64,000 bases of DNA from Salinilacustrithrix sp003476595 (GCA_963972525.1 CAXAUZ010000019.1:1-64000), one strand, 5' to 3'; numbered from the stretch's first letter, positions 1 through 10,481 are shown. The notes: a model not told the origin generated them from the sequence alone. Translations and numbers: made by a program.

Positions 1-1878
<1,878 letters not shown>

Positions 1879-1888
1879 GCGGTTGGCG

Positions 1889-1894
1889 AGTGTA
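1889..1894 (-). promoter_or_regulatory. -10 box (TACACT) for secA
   Basis: TANNNT hexamer ending 10 nt before the secA ATG. There is no Shine-Dalgarno in between, so a very short or absent leader is likely. No convincing -35 is visible. Confidence 0.5.
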
Positions 1895-1933
1895 TCGGCG
1901 CGCTGTCAGCGCACCGAGGCCGCGAGGTGGGCC

Positions 1934-2797
1934 CTAGAGACCGAGACCGAGGGGCAGCTGGGCGCCGTCGAAGGCGACGTCGCCCTCGACCAGGGCGATG
2001 TCGCGGCCGGTGTGGGCCCGGAGGTAGTCGAGGGCCGAGGCCAGGTCGGAGTAGTTGTTGGAGCCGGCCAGCGGGGCGAGGGCCAGGGTGGAGAGCACCC
2101 CGACGGCACGACCGTCCGCGTCGAGCAGGCCGGAGCCGGAGTCGCCCGGGATGCCGGGGGTGAGGGTGTAGGTCTGGTGCGTCCAGCCGCTCCCGGCGGT
2201 GCCGAGGCTCAGACCGGTCTTGGGCGACAGCAGCGTGATGCCGAACCGCAGGCTGGAGTTGCCGTAGCTGTGGACGGTGGTGCCGGCGGCGGGACCGTCG
2301 GTTCCGAGGCTGGTCGGCCCGCCCCAGTGGGGCACCGACGGGTTGACCTTGGCCACGTCGTCGGGGTGGATCTCCACGAGGGCGAAGTCGTTGTACAGGC
2401 AGGTGTCGGGGTCCTGCTCGCCGACGGACTGCATCGTGTGCCAGGACGAGTAGGCGAGCTCGCCGGGGTGGTCGGCGCCGGCGATCTCCACCGGGTGGCC
2501 CGGCGCGAGGCTGGGGGCGACGCAGCCGTCGGTGTCGGTGGCCGCCCCGCCGTCGCCTGCGCAGTGGGCGGCGTAGCCGATGAAGGTCGCGCCGCTGCTG
2601 ACGTCTTCGAAGATGAAGTTCGCCGTGCACTGGGCGCCCTCGGTGAACATCTGCACCCCGGGCGTGATCGTCGCGTCGGCGGGCGATGCCCAGGTGGTCT
2701 GGGCCTGCGCGCCCGGCGCCGCGGCGAGCGCGAGCCCGGCGGCGGCGAGAGCGAAGGTGGCGAGTGCGGTGACGGGGCGGCGACGGAGGGAGCGCAT
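1934..2797 (-). CDS. Secreted trypsin-like serine protease
   Basis: A 287-residue exported chymotrypsin-fold protease. The N-terminus is a classical signal peptide: RRR, then an Ala/Leu core, with a likely cut after an AQA-type site near residue 32. The catalytic triad is readable: His78 in YAAHC, an Asp in NDFALVEI near residue 127, and Ser in GDSGSG near residue 215. His78 sits beside a Cys, which suggests a disulphide. The start ATG gives MRSLRRR; the frame stays open further upstream but without a signal sequence, so I used this start. The gene is convergent with nothing and lies just upstream of secA on the same strand. Substrate is unknown. Streptogrisin-like or housekeeping quality-control roles are both possible. 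Confidence 0.85.
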   Translation of the reverse strand: MRSLRRRPVTALATFALAAAGLALAAAPGAQAQTTWASPADATITPGVQMFTEGAQCTANFIFEDVSSGATFIGYAAHCAGDGGAATDTDGCVAPSLAPGHPVEIAGADHPGELAYSSWHTMQSVGEQDPDTCLYNDFALVEIHPDDVAKVNPSVPHWGGPTSLGTDGPAAGTTVHSYGNSSLRFGITLLSPKTGLSLGTAGSGWTHQTYTLTPGIPGDSGSGLLDADGRAVGVLSTLALAPLAGSNNYSDLASALDYLRAHTGRDIALVEGDVAFDGAQLPLGLGL

Positions 2798-2877
2798 GTG
2801 GTGACATTGGCCACGAACCGCCCGAACTCCTCCCTGCGGGCGCGCGAGACATCCCGGGACGCCCGCGACCGCCTCGG

Positions 2878-2883
2878 TACGAT
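2878..2883 (+). promoter_or_regulatory. -10 box (TACGAT) for SGNH lipoprotein gene
   Basis: TACGAT ends 7 nt before the GTG start at 2891. No Shine-Dalgarno is present, so the mRNA is probably leaderless. Confidence 0.5.
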
Positions 2884-2890
2884 CGGAGCG

Positions 2891-3664
2891 GTGGCCGCTC
2901 CCCCCTCGCGCCGAGGTCCCGGACGCCGGAGCCCTGGGGTCCTCCCCCTCCTCTGGGCCGTGCTGACCGCCGGTCTCGTCGCGTCCTGCGCCACGGGTGC
3001 CGAGGTCGCGGCCCCCGACGGACCGACGGCCACGACCACGACCTCGGTCGTGCGCCGCGTGCCCGTCCCCGTCGACGGGTCCCTCCGCGCCGAGGTGCCG
3101 GCGCCGGAGGATCCCAGCCCGGAGGCGGTGCCCCACGAGGTCCTGCTCTACGGCGACTCGGTCGCGCTGCTGATCGCCGACGACCTCGCGGCCGAGCTCG
3201 ACGCCCCGCTCGTCGTGGACGCCGTCGACTGCCGACGCCTCGACGCCGGCTTCACCGGGCCCTGCGGAGGGGTCCCGGCCAGCACCGAGGTCGCGAGCGG
3301 CCTCGACGACCTCGTCCCAGCGACCGAGCTGGTCGACGACCCGGCCACCGCTGCCGCGGTCGTGGTCATCGCCAACAACGCGGCGCTGCGCGCCGACGAC
3401 CTGACCCGGGCCATGGACGCCCTCGGCCCGCTGGCGCGGGTGTGGTGGGTCACCACCCGCGTCGACGCCCGCGCCTGGCAGGACCCCAACAACCGGCTGC
3501 TGGTCGAGCTCGCCGAACGGGATCCACGGGCCGGGGTCATCGACTGGTTCGCGGCCAGCGAGGGCCAGGACTGGCTCGTCGACATCGTCCACCCCGGCGA
3601 CGAGGGGCAGGCCGCCTTGGCCGAGCTCGTCGCCGCCCACGTCCGCTGCGACTGCACGCCATGA
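2891..3664 (+). CDS. SGNH-hydrolase-like putative lipoprotein
   Basis: A 257-residue protein with a basic N-terminus, a hydrophobic stretch and a lipobox-like VASC near residue 36, followed by a Thr/Pro-rich linker. That pattern fits a lipoprotein tethered outside the membrane. The globular part resembles SGNH esterases: block I is GDSVAL, a block III-like IANNA follows, and block V is DIVHPG, supplying the Asp and His. The stop overlaps the start of the next acyltransferase gene (ATGA), so the two are translationally coupled. A joint role in acylating or deacylating a surface glycan is plausible (inference). The GTG start is chosen because a -10 box lies just ahead and the signal sequence begins there. 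Confidence 0.75.
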   Translation: MAAPPSRRGPGRRSPGVLPLLWAVLTAGLVASCATGAEVAAPDGPTATTTTSVVRRVPVPVDGSLRAEVPAPEDPSPEAVPHEVLLYGDSVALLIADDLAAELDAPLVVDAVDCRRLDAGFTGPCGGVPASTEVASGLDDLVPATELVDDPATAAAVVVIANNAALRADDLTRAMDALGPLARVWWVTTRVDARAWQDPNNRLLVELAERDPRAGVIDWFAASEGQDWLVDIVHPGDEGQAALAELVAAHVRCDCTP

Positions 3665-5646
3665 CCGACCTCGCCGACCCCCGCGCCGCGCCCGAGGACC
3701 GCCGGTGGCCCCTCCGCATCGACGAGCCGCCGCCGGCCTACGGGCCCTCCCTCGGTCGTGGCGTCGGCTACCTGCCGGGCATCGACGGCCTGCGCGCCCT
3801 GGCGGTCGTGGCCGTGCTCGCCTACCACCTGGACGCGGGCTGGGCGGCCGGCGGGTACCTCGGCGTCGAGGTCTTCTTCGTCGTCTCCGGCTTCCTCATC
3901 ACGAGCCTGCTGCTGGCCGAGCACCGGGAGCACGGCACCATCGACCTGCTCGCCTTCTGGCGTCGCCGGGCGCGCCGCCTGCTGCCGGCGGTGTTCGTGC
4001 TCGTCGGCCTGGTGTTCACCTACGCCGCGCTGGTCCTGCCCGTCGGCGAGCTGCACCGCTTCCGGGGCGACGGGATCGCCAGCCTCCTCTACGTCCAGAA
4101 CTGGCACGCCGTCTTCACCGAGCAGCCGTACTTCGAGGCCTTCGGCCGCCCCTCGCCGCTGCGCCACCTGTGGTCGCTCGCGATCGAGGAGCAGTTCTAC
4201 CTGCTCTGGCCGCTGCTCCTCCCCCTGGGCCTGCGCCGCCTCGGACGACGGCGCACCGTCGTGGCCGTGGCCGTGGCGATCGCCGTCTCGGTCGTCCTCA
4301 TGGCGGCCACCGCGGACATCACCGCCCCCGAGCGGGCCTACTACGGCACCGACACCCGCCTGTTCGGCATCCTGTCCGGCGCCCTGCTCGCCTTCGCCTG
4401 GCGACCGCAGCGGGCCCGGGGCGACGTGGGGCCCGGCGCCCGGCGAGTTATCGAGGGCGCCGGCGTCGCCGCGCTGGTGCTCCTCGCGTGGCAGCACGCC
4501 ACCCGCAGCGAGTTCGATGCCTGGACCTACCCGTGGGGCTTCCTCCTGGTCGACGTGGCGACCCTCGTGGTCATCATCGCCGTCACCCACCCGGCATCGC
4601 GGCTCGAGCGCTCGGTCGGCAGCGGCCCCCTGCAGGCGCTCGGCCGCCGGTCGTACTCGGTGTACCTGTGGCACTGGCCGGTCATCGTCTTCACCCGACC
4701 GGGGGTCGACTGGGGGCTCACCGGACCCGCCGCGCTCGGCGCCCGCCTGGCCCTGATCGCGCTGCTCGCCGAGGCCTCGTACCGCTTCGTCGAGAAGCCG
4801 GTGCGCGACGGCACACTCCAGCGGTGGCTCCGCGGGGCGAGCCTGCCGACGCCGGCGGCCCTGCTGCGGCGCCGTCGGGCCGTGGGCATCGCCGCCCTCG
4901 CCGGCCTCGTGCTCGCCGTCGCGGTCATCGCCGCGCCTGCCGACCCGGGTCGCGAGGTCGCGGTGGGCACCGTCGCCGACCAGCCGTCGGCCATCACGCT
5001 GCCCCCGGCCCCGCCGACCCCCTCGACCGCACCGACCCCGACGGTGCCCGCCGCACCCGCCGACACCGCACCGCCCGAGGCGCCACCGAGCTCGGTCCCG
5101 GCACCCGCGCCGACCGCACCCGCCCCGACCGAGGCCGCACCGCCTCCGCCCCCGCCGCCGGAGCTGCCGGTCTCCGCGTTCTACCCGGTCACCGTCATCG
5201 GCGAGTCGGTCACCCTCGGCGCGGCCCCGGCCCTGCAGGCCCACTGGGGCCACACCGTGCAGATCGACGCCATCGAGGCCCGCCAGTTCGACGAGGGCGT
5301 GGCCGCCATCGAGGCCTTCGCCGCCGAGGGCCGCCTGACCCCCGTGGTCGTGGTGCACCTCGGAAACAACGGGGTCGCCCCGCCGGGTGCGCTCGACCGG
5401 GTGGTCGCCGCCGTCGGGCCGGAGCGCCGGCTCGTGCTCGTGTCGGTCCGGGTGCCCCGCCGGTGGGAGGGGCAGGTGAACGACGAGATCCTGCGGGTCG
5501 TGCACGCCCACCCCAACGTGGTGCTCGCCGACTGGAACCTGGCCTCGGCCAGCGAGCCGGGCCTGCTCGTCGAGGACGGGGTGCACCTCACCCGCCGGGG
5601 CCAGGAGGTCTACCGGGACCTCGTCGTGGCCGCCGCCGGCGGGTAG
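3661..5646 (+). CDS. Acyltransferase-3 (OafA/YrhL) family membrane protein with C-terminal SGNH-like domain
   Basis: A 661-residue integral membrane O-acyltransferase. Acyltransferase-3 family members move acyl groups, often acetyl, onto surface polysaccharide or peptidoglycan. The N-terminal 400 residues contain about ten membrane segments and the family signatures GIDGLRALAV, the conserved GVEVFFVVSGFLI, and LRHLWSLAIEEQFYL. A Pro/Ala/Thr-rich linker (roughly residues 440-510) joins a C-terminal SGNH-like domain with a block I variant, GESVTLG, a LGNNG motif and DGVHLTRRG. That is the OafA-type arrangement, in which the SGNH domain faces outside. The start overlaps the upstream SGNH lipoprotein stop by 4 bp. 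The gene is convergent with the response regulator 13 bp away. Confidence 0.9.
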   Translation: MTDLADPRAAPEDRRWPLRIDEPPPAYGPSLGRGVGYLPGIDGLRALAVVAVLAYHLDAGWAAGGYLGVEVFFVVSGFLITSLLLAEHREHGTIDLLAFWRRRARRLLPAVFVLVGLVFTYAALVLPVGELHRFRGDGIASLLYVQNWHAVFTEQPYFEAFGRPSPLRHLWSLAIEEQFYLLWPLLLPLGLRRLGRRRTVVAVAVAIAVSVVLMAATADITAPERAYYGTDTRLFGILSGALLAFAWRPQRARGDVGPGARRVIEGAGVAALVLLAWQHATRSEFDAWTYPWGFLLVDVATLVVIIAVTHPASRLERSVGSGPLQALGRRSYSVYLWHWPVIVFTRPGVDWGLTGPAALGARLALIALLAEASYRFVEKPVRDGTLQRWLRGASLPTPAALLRRRRAVGIAALAGLVLAVAVIAAPADPGREVAVGTVADQPSAITLPPAPPTPSTAPTPTVPAAPADTAPPEAPPSSVPAPAPTAPAPTEAAPPPPPPPELPVSAFYPVTVIGESVTLGAAPALQAHWGHTVQIDAIEARQFDEGVAAIEAFAAEGRLTPVVVVHLGNNGVAPPGALDRVVAAVGPERRLVLVSVRVPRRWEGQVNDEILRVVHAHPNVVLADWNLASASEPGLLVEDGVHLTRRGQEVYRDLVVAAAGG

Positions 5647-5659
5647 GCGGCCGGACCGC

Positions 5660-6358
5660 TCAGGTCCCGGGGATCTCGAGCAGCTTCTCGCGCACGGCGT
5701 ACATGACCGCCTCCATGCGCGTGTGCAGGTGCAGCTTCTCGAGGATGTTGCGCACGTGGTTCTTGACCGTGTTCTCCGAGATGTACAGGTCGCCGGCGAT
5801 CTCCCGGTTGGACTTGCCCTGGGCCACGAGGCGGAGGACCTCGAGCTCGCGCTCGGTGAGCCGGGGCGTGGGCACGGAGCTGCGCTCCTCGGCCCGCTTG
5901 GCCAGGTTGGAGAACTCGCCGAGCAGCTTGGAGGCCATCGACGGGCTGATCAGGCTCTGGCCGGCGACGACGGCCCGGGCGGCGGGAGCGACCTCCTCGA
6001 TGGAGACCTCCTTGAGCAGGTAGCCGGTGGCGCCGGCCTTGATCGCCTCGTAGAGGTCCTCCTCCTCGTCGCTCACGGTGAGCATGAGGATCTTGGCGGT
6101 GGGGACCTTGTCCGCGATGCGGCGGGTGGCCTCGATGCCGTCGACCCCCGGCATCCGCACGTCCATGAGCACCACGTCGGGCACGAACTCGACGGCCTTC
6201 TCCAGGGCGTCCTCACCGTCCTCGGCCTCGGCGACGACCTCGATGTCGTCCTCGGCCTCGAGGACCATGATCAACCCGCGCCGGAACAGCGCGTGGTCAT
6301 CGCAGATCATCACCCGGATGTCATCGCTCGCCGGGTCGTCCCCATCCCATTCACCCAT
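5660..6358 (-). CDS. NarL/FixJ-family response regulator
   Basis: A 232-residue two-component transcription factor. The receiver domain (about 14-130) has the acidic pair Asp20-Asp21, phosphoacceptor Asp66 in VVLMDVRMPG, a Thr in LMLTVS and a Lys in GYLLKE. The C-terminus carries a LuxR-type helix-turn-helix, with LTERELEVLRLVAQG and ISENTVKNHVRNI. A strong Shine-Dalgarno (GGAGG) lies before the ATG, unlike the leaderless neighbours. No sensor kinase is adjacent, so its signal is unknown. The nearest same-strand gene upstream is the ComF-type gene 77 bp away; common transcription is possible but not shown. Confidence 0.93.
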   Translation of the reverse strand: MGEWDGDDPASDDIRVMICDDHALFRRGLIMVLEAEDDIEVVAEAEDGEDALEKAVEFVPDVVLMDVRMPGVDGIEATRRIADKVPTAKILMLTVSDEEEDLYEAIKAGATGYLLKEVSIEEVAPAARAVVAGQSLISPSMASKLLGEFSNLAKRAEERSSVPTPRLTERELEVLRLVAQGKSNREIAGDLYISENTVKNHVRNILEKLHLHTRMEAVMYAVREKLLEIPGT

Positions 6359-6435
6359 GACTGATCCTCCGAACGTGCTAGGCGGCGCATGGTACCGACT
6401 CCGCCCGTCCGGGTGGGCAGGAGGGCCCGGTCGGG

Positions 6436-7032
6436 TCAGGGCGTCCGGGCCAGCACCAGGTGCCCGATCGGGGGTGACCCGGCCCCGGCGAGGGCGGCAG
6501 ATGCGGCACGCAGCGTGGCACCGGTGGTGCAGACGTCGTCGAGGAGCAGCACCGGGCCACCCGTCCGGGCGGTGGCGAGGTAGCCCGCGGCGGCCTCCCG
6601 GCCGGCGCGGTCGAGGCCCGTCTGGGCGGGCCCCGGGCGGCGGCGCAGCAACGGCCGAGCGGATGCCCCGAGCCGGCGGGCGAGGGCCCGGGCGAGCAGC
6701 TCGGACTGGTCGAAGCCACGGTCGCGCCGCCGCCCGCCCGAGGTCGGCACCCAGGTGACGGCGAGGCCGGGCGCAGCCGGCGCGACCTCGGCCCACCGCC
6801 GGGCGAGCTCGTCGGCGAGGGGCGCCACCAGCCGGCGACCGTCCCGGTACTTCAGGGCCTGGACGATGCGAGCCCCGTGCCCCTCGTAGGCGAAGAGCGC
6901 GTGCACCCGGCCGAGGTCGCGCATGCGGGTGGACGGGGGCGGCTCGGTGCGCCGCAGGCACGGCGCGCAGAGGGCCGGGCCCCGGCTCCGGCAGACGACG
7001 CACCCCCCTCGCAGCAGCTCCACGGCCGGCAC
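6436..7032 (-). CDS. ComF-family phosphoribosyltransferase
   Basis: A 198-residue ComF/GntX-like protein. The N-terminus has a zinc-ribbon-like pair of CxxC motifs (CVVC, then CAPC). The C-terminus has the type I PRTase PRPP loop VLLLDDVCTTGATL. The middle segment ALKYRDGRRL and a GFDQSELLA motif are typical of the family. ComF helps DNA uptake in competent bacteria, but most actinobacterial homologues have no proven role. M. tuberculosis has a homologue (Rv3242c) near secA1, which matches this context. The start is GTG (MPAVELL); no strong Shine-Dalgarno is visible. Confidence 0.88.
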   Translation of the reverse strand: MPAVELLRGGCVVCRSRGPALCAPCLRRTEPPPSTRMRDLGRVHALFAYEGHGARIVQALKYRDGRRLVAPLADELARRWAEVAPAAPGLAVTWVPTSGGRRRDRGFDQSELLARALARRLGASARPLLRRRPGPAQTGLDRAGREAAAGYLATARTGGPVLLLDDVCTTGATLRAASAALAGAGSPPIGHLVLARTP

Positions 7033-7073
7033 GGTACGTGCGGACCGCCGACAGGAATCCGCCGGCCGGTGTC

Positions 7074-7096
7074 AACCCATCCGCTCCTCGGGCGTC
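7074..7096 (+). promoter_or_regulatory. Candidate ECF-type promoter upstream of the sigma gene
   Basis: TGTCAACC with its AAC core at 7074-7076, followed about 16 bp later by CGTC (7093-7096), resembles an ECF-sigma -35/-10 pair. It lies just before the sigma gene, the usual place for autoregulation. This is pattern recognition only. Confidence 0.35.
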
Positions 7097-7109
7097 CTCG
7101 GAGGTGATG

Positions 7110-7622
7110 ATGGCCGCCATGGCACCTCCCCTGCGGCGGGCCGAACCCTGGCTCGTGGCGCTGCACCGGGCACACCACCGCGACCTCGTGCGCCTGGCCA
7201 CCCTGCTGGTGGACGACCAGGGCAGCGCCGAGGAGGCGGTGCAGGACGCCTACGTCGCGCTCGCCCGGCGGGGACCCGCCGGCGTGGAGGACCCGGAGGC
7301 CTACCTGCGCACCGCCGTGGTCAACAACGCCCGGTCCGCGCTGCGCAAGCGCCGGGTGCGCCGGAACCACCTCCGCAGCGTCCAGCGCGACCGCGTCGCC
7401 CCGGGCGCCGACCAGGCCGTGCTGCTCGACGAGGATGCCCGCCGGGTGCTCGCCGCGCTGGACGAGCTGAGCGGGCGCCAGCGCGAGGTCCTGGTGCTGC
7501 GCTACTGGGCCGACCTGTCCGAGGCCGAGATCGCCACCGCCCTCGGCATCTCGGCCGGCTCGGTCAAGACCCACGCCCACCGCGGGATCGCCGCCCTCGC
7601 CCGGATCCTGGAGGCACCGTGA
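7110..7622 (+). CDS. SigE-family ECF RNA polymerase sigma factor
   Basis: A 170-residue group IV sigma factor. Region 2 includes LVRLATLLVDDQGSAEEAVQDAYV. Region 4 includes LDELSGRQREVLVLRYW, then the recognition helix LGISAGSVKTHAHRGIAAL. The length and lack of extra domains match the SigE-like family of actinobacteria. Several in-frame starts occur; ATG at 7110 is preferred because GGAGG ends 5 nt ahead of it. The stop overlaps the GTG of the next gene (GTGA), so the sigma factor is coupled to the membrane protein that probably senses or restrains it. A candidate ECF promoter upstream suggests self-activation. Confidence 0.92.
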   Translation: MAAMAPPLRRAEPWLVALHRAHHRDLVRLATLLVDDQGSAEEAVQDAYVALARRGPAGVEDPEAYLRTAVVNNARSALRKRRVRRNHLRSVQRDRVAPGADQAVLLDEDARRVLAALDELSGRQREVLVLRYWADLSEAEIATALGISAGSVKTHAHRGIAALARILEAP

Positions 7623-8509
7623 CCGACGAGCGAGACACCACCGAACGACTGCGCCGGGCGCTCGACGCCCGCGCCGAGACCATCCACCCCGAGCCCGACG
7701 GGCTCGATCGCATCGAGGAGCGACTCATGGCCCGTACCCCACTCACCGACGCCCAGCGCTGGACGATCGCCGGCGTGTCCGCCGTCGCCACCCTGCTCGT
7801 GGTCGCCCTCCTCATCGTGGCCGCGAACGACGACGACGACACCGACGTCGCCACCGACACCACCACGTCGACCTCGGCGCCGGAGGAGACGACCACGACG
7901 ACGACCGAACCACCCCAGACCACCACGACGGAGCCGTTCACGCCCGCCACCGACCCGTTCAGCGTCGCGTTCCCGTCGCCCACCGACAGCCGCAGCTTCG
8001 AGGCGCCACCGGCCGCGGCGCGGGCCTACGCCACCGACGTCCTCGGCTTCACCGAGCTGGTGCTCGGCGGCCCCACCACCACGGGCGAGGGCGCGGCCGA
8101 GGTCGCCATCCAGGACCGCGAGGACGGGCCGACGACGCTGGTGTCCCTCGAGCAGCGCGAGGACGGCGCCTGGTACGTCATCGGGTCCGAGACCCAGGAC
8201 GTCGTGGTCACCGCACCCGGCCCCGGCACGTCGCTCGCCACCCCGTTCGAGACGACCGGGGAGGCCCTCGCCTTCGAGGGCACCGTCGAGGTCGTCGTGC
8301 TGGCCCAGGGCGATCCGAGCCCGCTCGGCCAGGGCGTCGTCACCGGCAGTGGCGTGCCCCCGGCCGGGCCGTTCACCGGAACCGTCGAGTTCACCTCGCC
8401 CTCGGAGCCGACCGCGGGCGTGCTCGTCTACCGGGTCCGCTCCCCCGAGGACGGACGGGTCGTGCAGGCGACGTCGCTGCGCGTCCGGCTCACCCCCTTC
8501 ACGTCCTAG
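7619..8509 (+). CDS. Single-pass membrane protein with Gmad2-like domain, likely sigma-factor partner
   Basis: A 296-residue protein coupled to the upstream ECF sigma gene by a GTGA overlap. The layout is a short acidic cytoplasmic part (about 1-47), one membrane helix (about 48-70), an Asp- and Thr-rich linker (70-105), and an outside portion. The last 85 residues match the pattern of a Gmad2 immunoglobulin-like domain (GEALAFEGTVEV, then GPFTGTVEF). There is no recognisable zinc-binding anti-sigma motif (HxxxCxxC), so an anti-sigma role is inferred from position and topology only. The domain was first described beside spore-germination GerMN domains but occurs widely in actinobacterial surface proteins. 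Confidence 0.8.
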   Translation: MTDERDTTERLRRALDARAETIHPEPDGLDRIEERLMARTPLTDAQRWTIAGVSAVATLLVVALLIVAANDDDDTDVATDTTTSTSAPEETTTTTTEPPQTTTTEPFTPATDPFSVAFPSPTDSRSFEAPPAAARAYATDVLGFTELVLGGPTTTGEGAAEVAIQDREDGPTTLVSLEQREDGAWYVIGSETQDVVVTAPGPGTSLATPFETTGEALAFEGTVEVVVLAQGDPSPLGQGVVTGSGVPPAGPFTGTVEFTSPSEPTAGVLVYRVRSPEDGRVVQATSLRVRLTPFTS

Positions 8510-8534
8510 CCCCGGTCCCTGGCAGGCTGCCGGG

Positions 8535-9599
8535 GTGACCGGTCGATCCATCAACCTCTTCTCCGACACCCAGACCCGGCCCACGGAGGCGATGCGCACC
8601 GCCATGGCCGCCGCCGAGTGCGGCGACGAGCAGCGCAAGGCGGACCCGACGGTCAACCGCCTCCAGGACCGCATGGCCGAGCTGCTCGGCAAGGAACGGG
8701 CGCTGTTCTTCCCCACCGGCACCATGTGCAACCTGGTGGCGATCGGCGCCCACACGCGGCACGGCGACTCCATCGTGCTCGAGCACAGCGGGCACGTCCT
8801 GCGCTCGGAGACCTCCGGGGCCGCCGCCGTGAACGGCTGCGTGATCGAGACGATCCGCGGCGAGCGCGGCGTGTTCACCCCCGACCAGCTCGCCCAGGTC
8901 CTCACGCCCGGCAACCAGTACGTCCCGCCGACCCGGCTCGTGTGCCTCGAGCAGACCCACAACTTCGCGGGCGGCACGGTGTGGCCGCTCGAGCAGTACC
9001 GGGCCGTGGCCGCCCTCGCCCACCAGCAGGACGTGGCCGTGCACACGGACGGCGCCCGGCTCATGAACGCCGTCGTCGCCTCCGGCGTCCCGGCCGCCGA
9101 CTGGGCCGAGCCGGTCGACACCATCTGGGTCGACTTCACCAAGGGTCTCGGTGCCCCGACCGGTGCCGTGCTCGCCGGGCCGGCCGACGTGATGGAGCAG
9201 GCGTGGCTGCTCAAGCACCGCTTCGGCGGGGCGATGCGCCAGGCCGGCATCGTCGCCGCCGGGTGCCTGCACGCGCTCGAGCACCACGTCGACCGCCTCG
9301 CCGACGACCATGCGAACGCCGCCCGCCTGGCCGAGGGCCTCACCGACCTCGGTCTGGCGGTGACGGCACCCGAGACCAACCTGGTCTACGTCGATCCCCG
9401 CCCCGTCGGCCTCGACGCCGCCTCCTTCGCCGCCGCGATGGGCGAGCACGGGGTGGAGATCAGCACCATCGGCGACCGCAACCGCCTCTGCACCCACCTC
9501 GACGTCACCGACGCCGACGTGGACCAGGCCATCGCGGTCGCCGCCCGTGTCATCGACGCGGGCGCCACCGGCCTGGCCGGGGGCGAGCGCTACGCCTGA
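8535..9599 (+). CDS. Threonine aldolase / beta-eliminating lyase family PLP enzyme
   Basis: A 354-residue fold-type I PLP enzyme of the low-specificity threonine aldolase family, which cleaves L-threonine or allo-threonine to glycine and acetaldehyde. Visible family features are FSDTQTRPT at the N-terminus, FFPTGTMCN, HTDGARL with the cofactor-binding Asp, and the Schiff-base lysine in DFTKGLGAP. The length is normal. The GTG start (VTGRSINLF) fits homologous N-termini. It lies 25 bp downstream of the Gmad2 protein and may share its transcript. A strong hairpin follows. The exact substrate cannot be read from sequence. Confidence 0.88.
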   Translation: MTGRSINLFSDTQTRPTEAMRTAMAAAECGDEQRKADPTVNRLQDRMAELLGKERALFFPTGTMCNLVAIGAHTRHGDSIVLEHSGHVLRSETSGAAAVNGCVIETIRGERGVFTPDQLAQVLTPGNQYVPPTRLVCLEQTHNFAGGTVWPLEQYRAVAALAHQQDVAVHTDGARLMNAVVASGVPAADWAEPVDTIWVDFTKGLGAPTGAVLAGPADVMEQAWLLKHRFGGAMRQAGIVAAGCLHALEHHVDRLADDHANAARLAEGLTDLGLAVTAPETNLVYVDPRPVGLDAASFAAAMGEHGVEISTIGDRNRLCTHLDVTDADVDQAIAVAARVIDAGATGLAGGERYA

Positions 9600-9604
9600 C
9601 CCCG

Positions 9605-9652
9605 TTCTGGCCTACATCCACCCCCGCCAGGCGGGTCGGATGTAGGCCAGAA
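9605..9652. terminator. Bidirectional hairpin between convergent genes
   Basis: Perfect 15-bp arms (9605-9619 and 9638-9652) flank an 18-nt loop that itself holds a CCCGC/GCGGG stem. It lies between the aldolase gene and the convergent SDR gene. There is no U-tract of note, which is usual for GC-rich actinobacterial terminators. Confidence 0.75.
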
Positions 9653-9656
9653 AGAC

Positions 9657-10481
9657 CTAGCCGATGCGGGCGGACTGGCCGCCGTCGACCGGGAGGACGG
9701 CGGCGGTGACGAAGCGGGCCTCGTCGGAGGCGAGGAACAGCACGGCGTTGGCCACGTCGTCCGCGGTGCCCTGCTGGCCGCCGAGGGGGACCATGGCGTC
9801 GCGCCGCTCCGACACGACCGCCCGGTCGACGCCGAGCGCGCCGGCGAGGGCGTCGACGGCCATGGGCGTGTCCATCAGCCCGGGCATCACCGCGTTGCAG
9901 CGGATGCCCCGGCCGGCGTTGCCCATCGCGACCTCGTGGCACAGCGCGTTCAGCGCCGCCTTCGAGGTCGTGTAGGCCAGCATCCCGGTGGAGCAGACGG
10001 CGGCCACCGACGACACGAGCACGATGGACCCGGAGCCCTGCTCGCGCAGCACCGGCAGGACGTGCTTGCAGAGCAGGTACGCCCCCTTCACGTTCACCGA
10101 CTGGATGCGGTCCCAGACGTGCTCCTCGAGGCTCACGGGGCCACCGTCGCCGCCGCCGATGCCGACGTTGTCCACGACCACGTCCATGCGGCCGTGGGCC
10201 TCGACGGTCGCTGCCACCATGGCGGCGCAGTCGTCGCTCGAGGTGATGTCGCCCTCGATGGCGATCGCGCGGCCACCGTCGGCCTCGATGATCGCCACCG
10301 TCTCCTCGGCCCGGGCCAGCACCCGGTCGGCCACGACCACGGACGCGCCCTCGGCGGCGAACCGGCACGAGATGGCCCGCCCGTTGCCGGTGGTCGCACC
10401 CTGCGTCTGCCCGCCGCCGACGACGAGGGCGACCTTGCCGGCGAGCCGGCCCCCAGGGACGTCTCGGCCCGGCTCAGCCAC
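9657..10481 (-). CDS. SDR-family NAD(P)-dependent oxidoreductase
   Basis: A 274-residue classical short-chain dehydrogenase. The Rossmann glycine motif is slightly unusual (VGGGQTQGATTGNGRA), with an insertion relative to TGxxxGxG. The catalytic Ser is in LVSSVA and the Tyr-Lys pair in AYTTSK. PGLMDTPM and the C-terminal VDGGQSARIG fit the family. The GTG start overlaps the stop of the upstream carboxymuconolactone-decarboxylase-like gene by 8 bp, so the two are co-translated. Substrate is unknown; the neighbour hints at hydroxy-acid or aromatic/steroid catabolism, but that is weak inference. Confidence 0.9.
   Translation of the reverse strand: MAEPGRDVPGGRLAGKVALVVGGGQTQGATTGNGRAISCRFAAEGASVVVADRVLARAEETVAIIEADGGRAIAIEGDITSSDDCAAMVAATVEAHGRMDVVVDNVGIGGGDGGPVSLEEHVWDRIQSVNVKGAYLLCKHVLPVLREQGSGSIVLVSSVAAVCSTGMLAYTTSKAALNALCHEVAMGNAGRGIRCNAVMPGLMDTPMAVDALAGALGVDRAVVSERRDAMVPLGGQQGTADDVANAVLFLASDEARFVTAAVLPVDGGQSARIG

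Noticed and set aside
9600..9656. Insertion-sequence ends in the palindromic gaps (9605, 33761, 53840)
   Set aside because: No transposase, no target duplication and no matching pair flanking a gene. A repeat-element or terminator reading is simpler.
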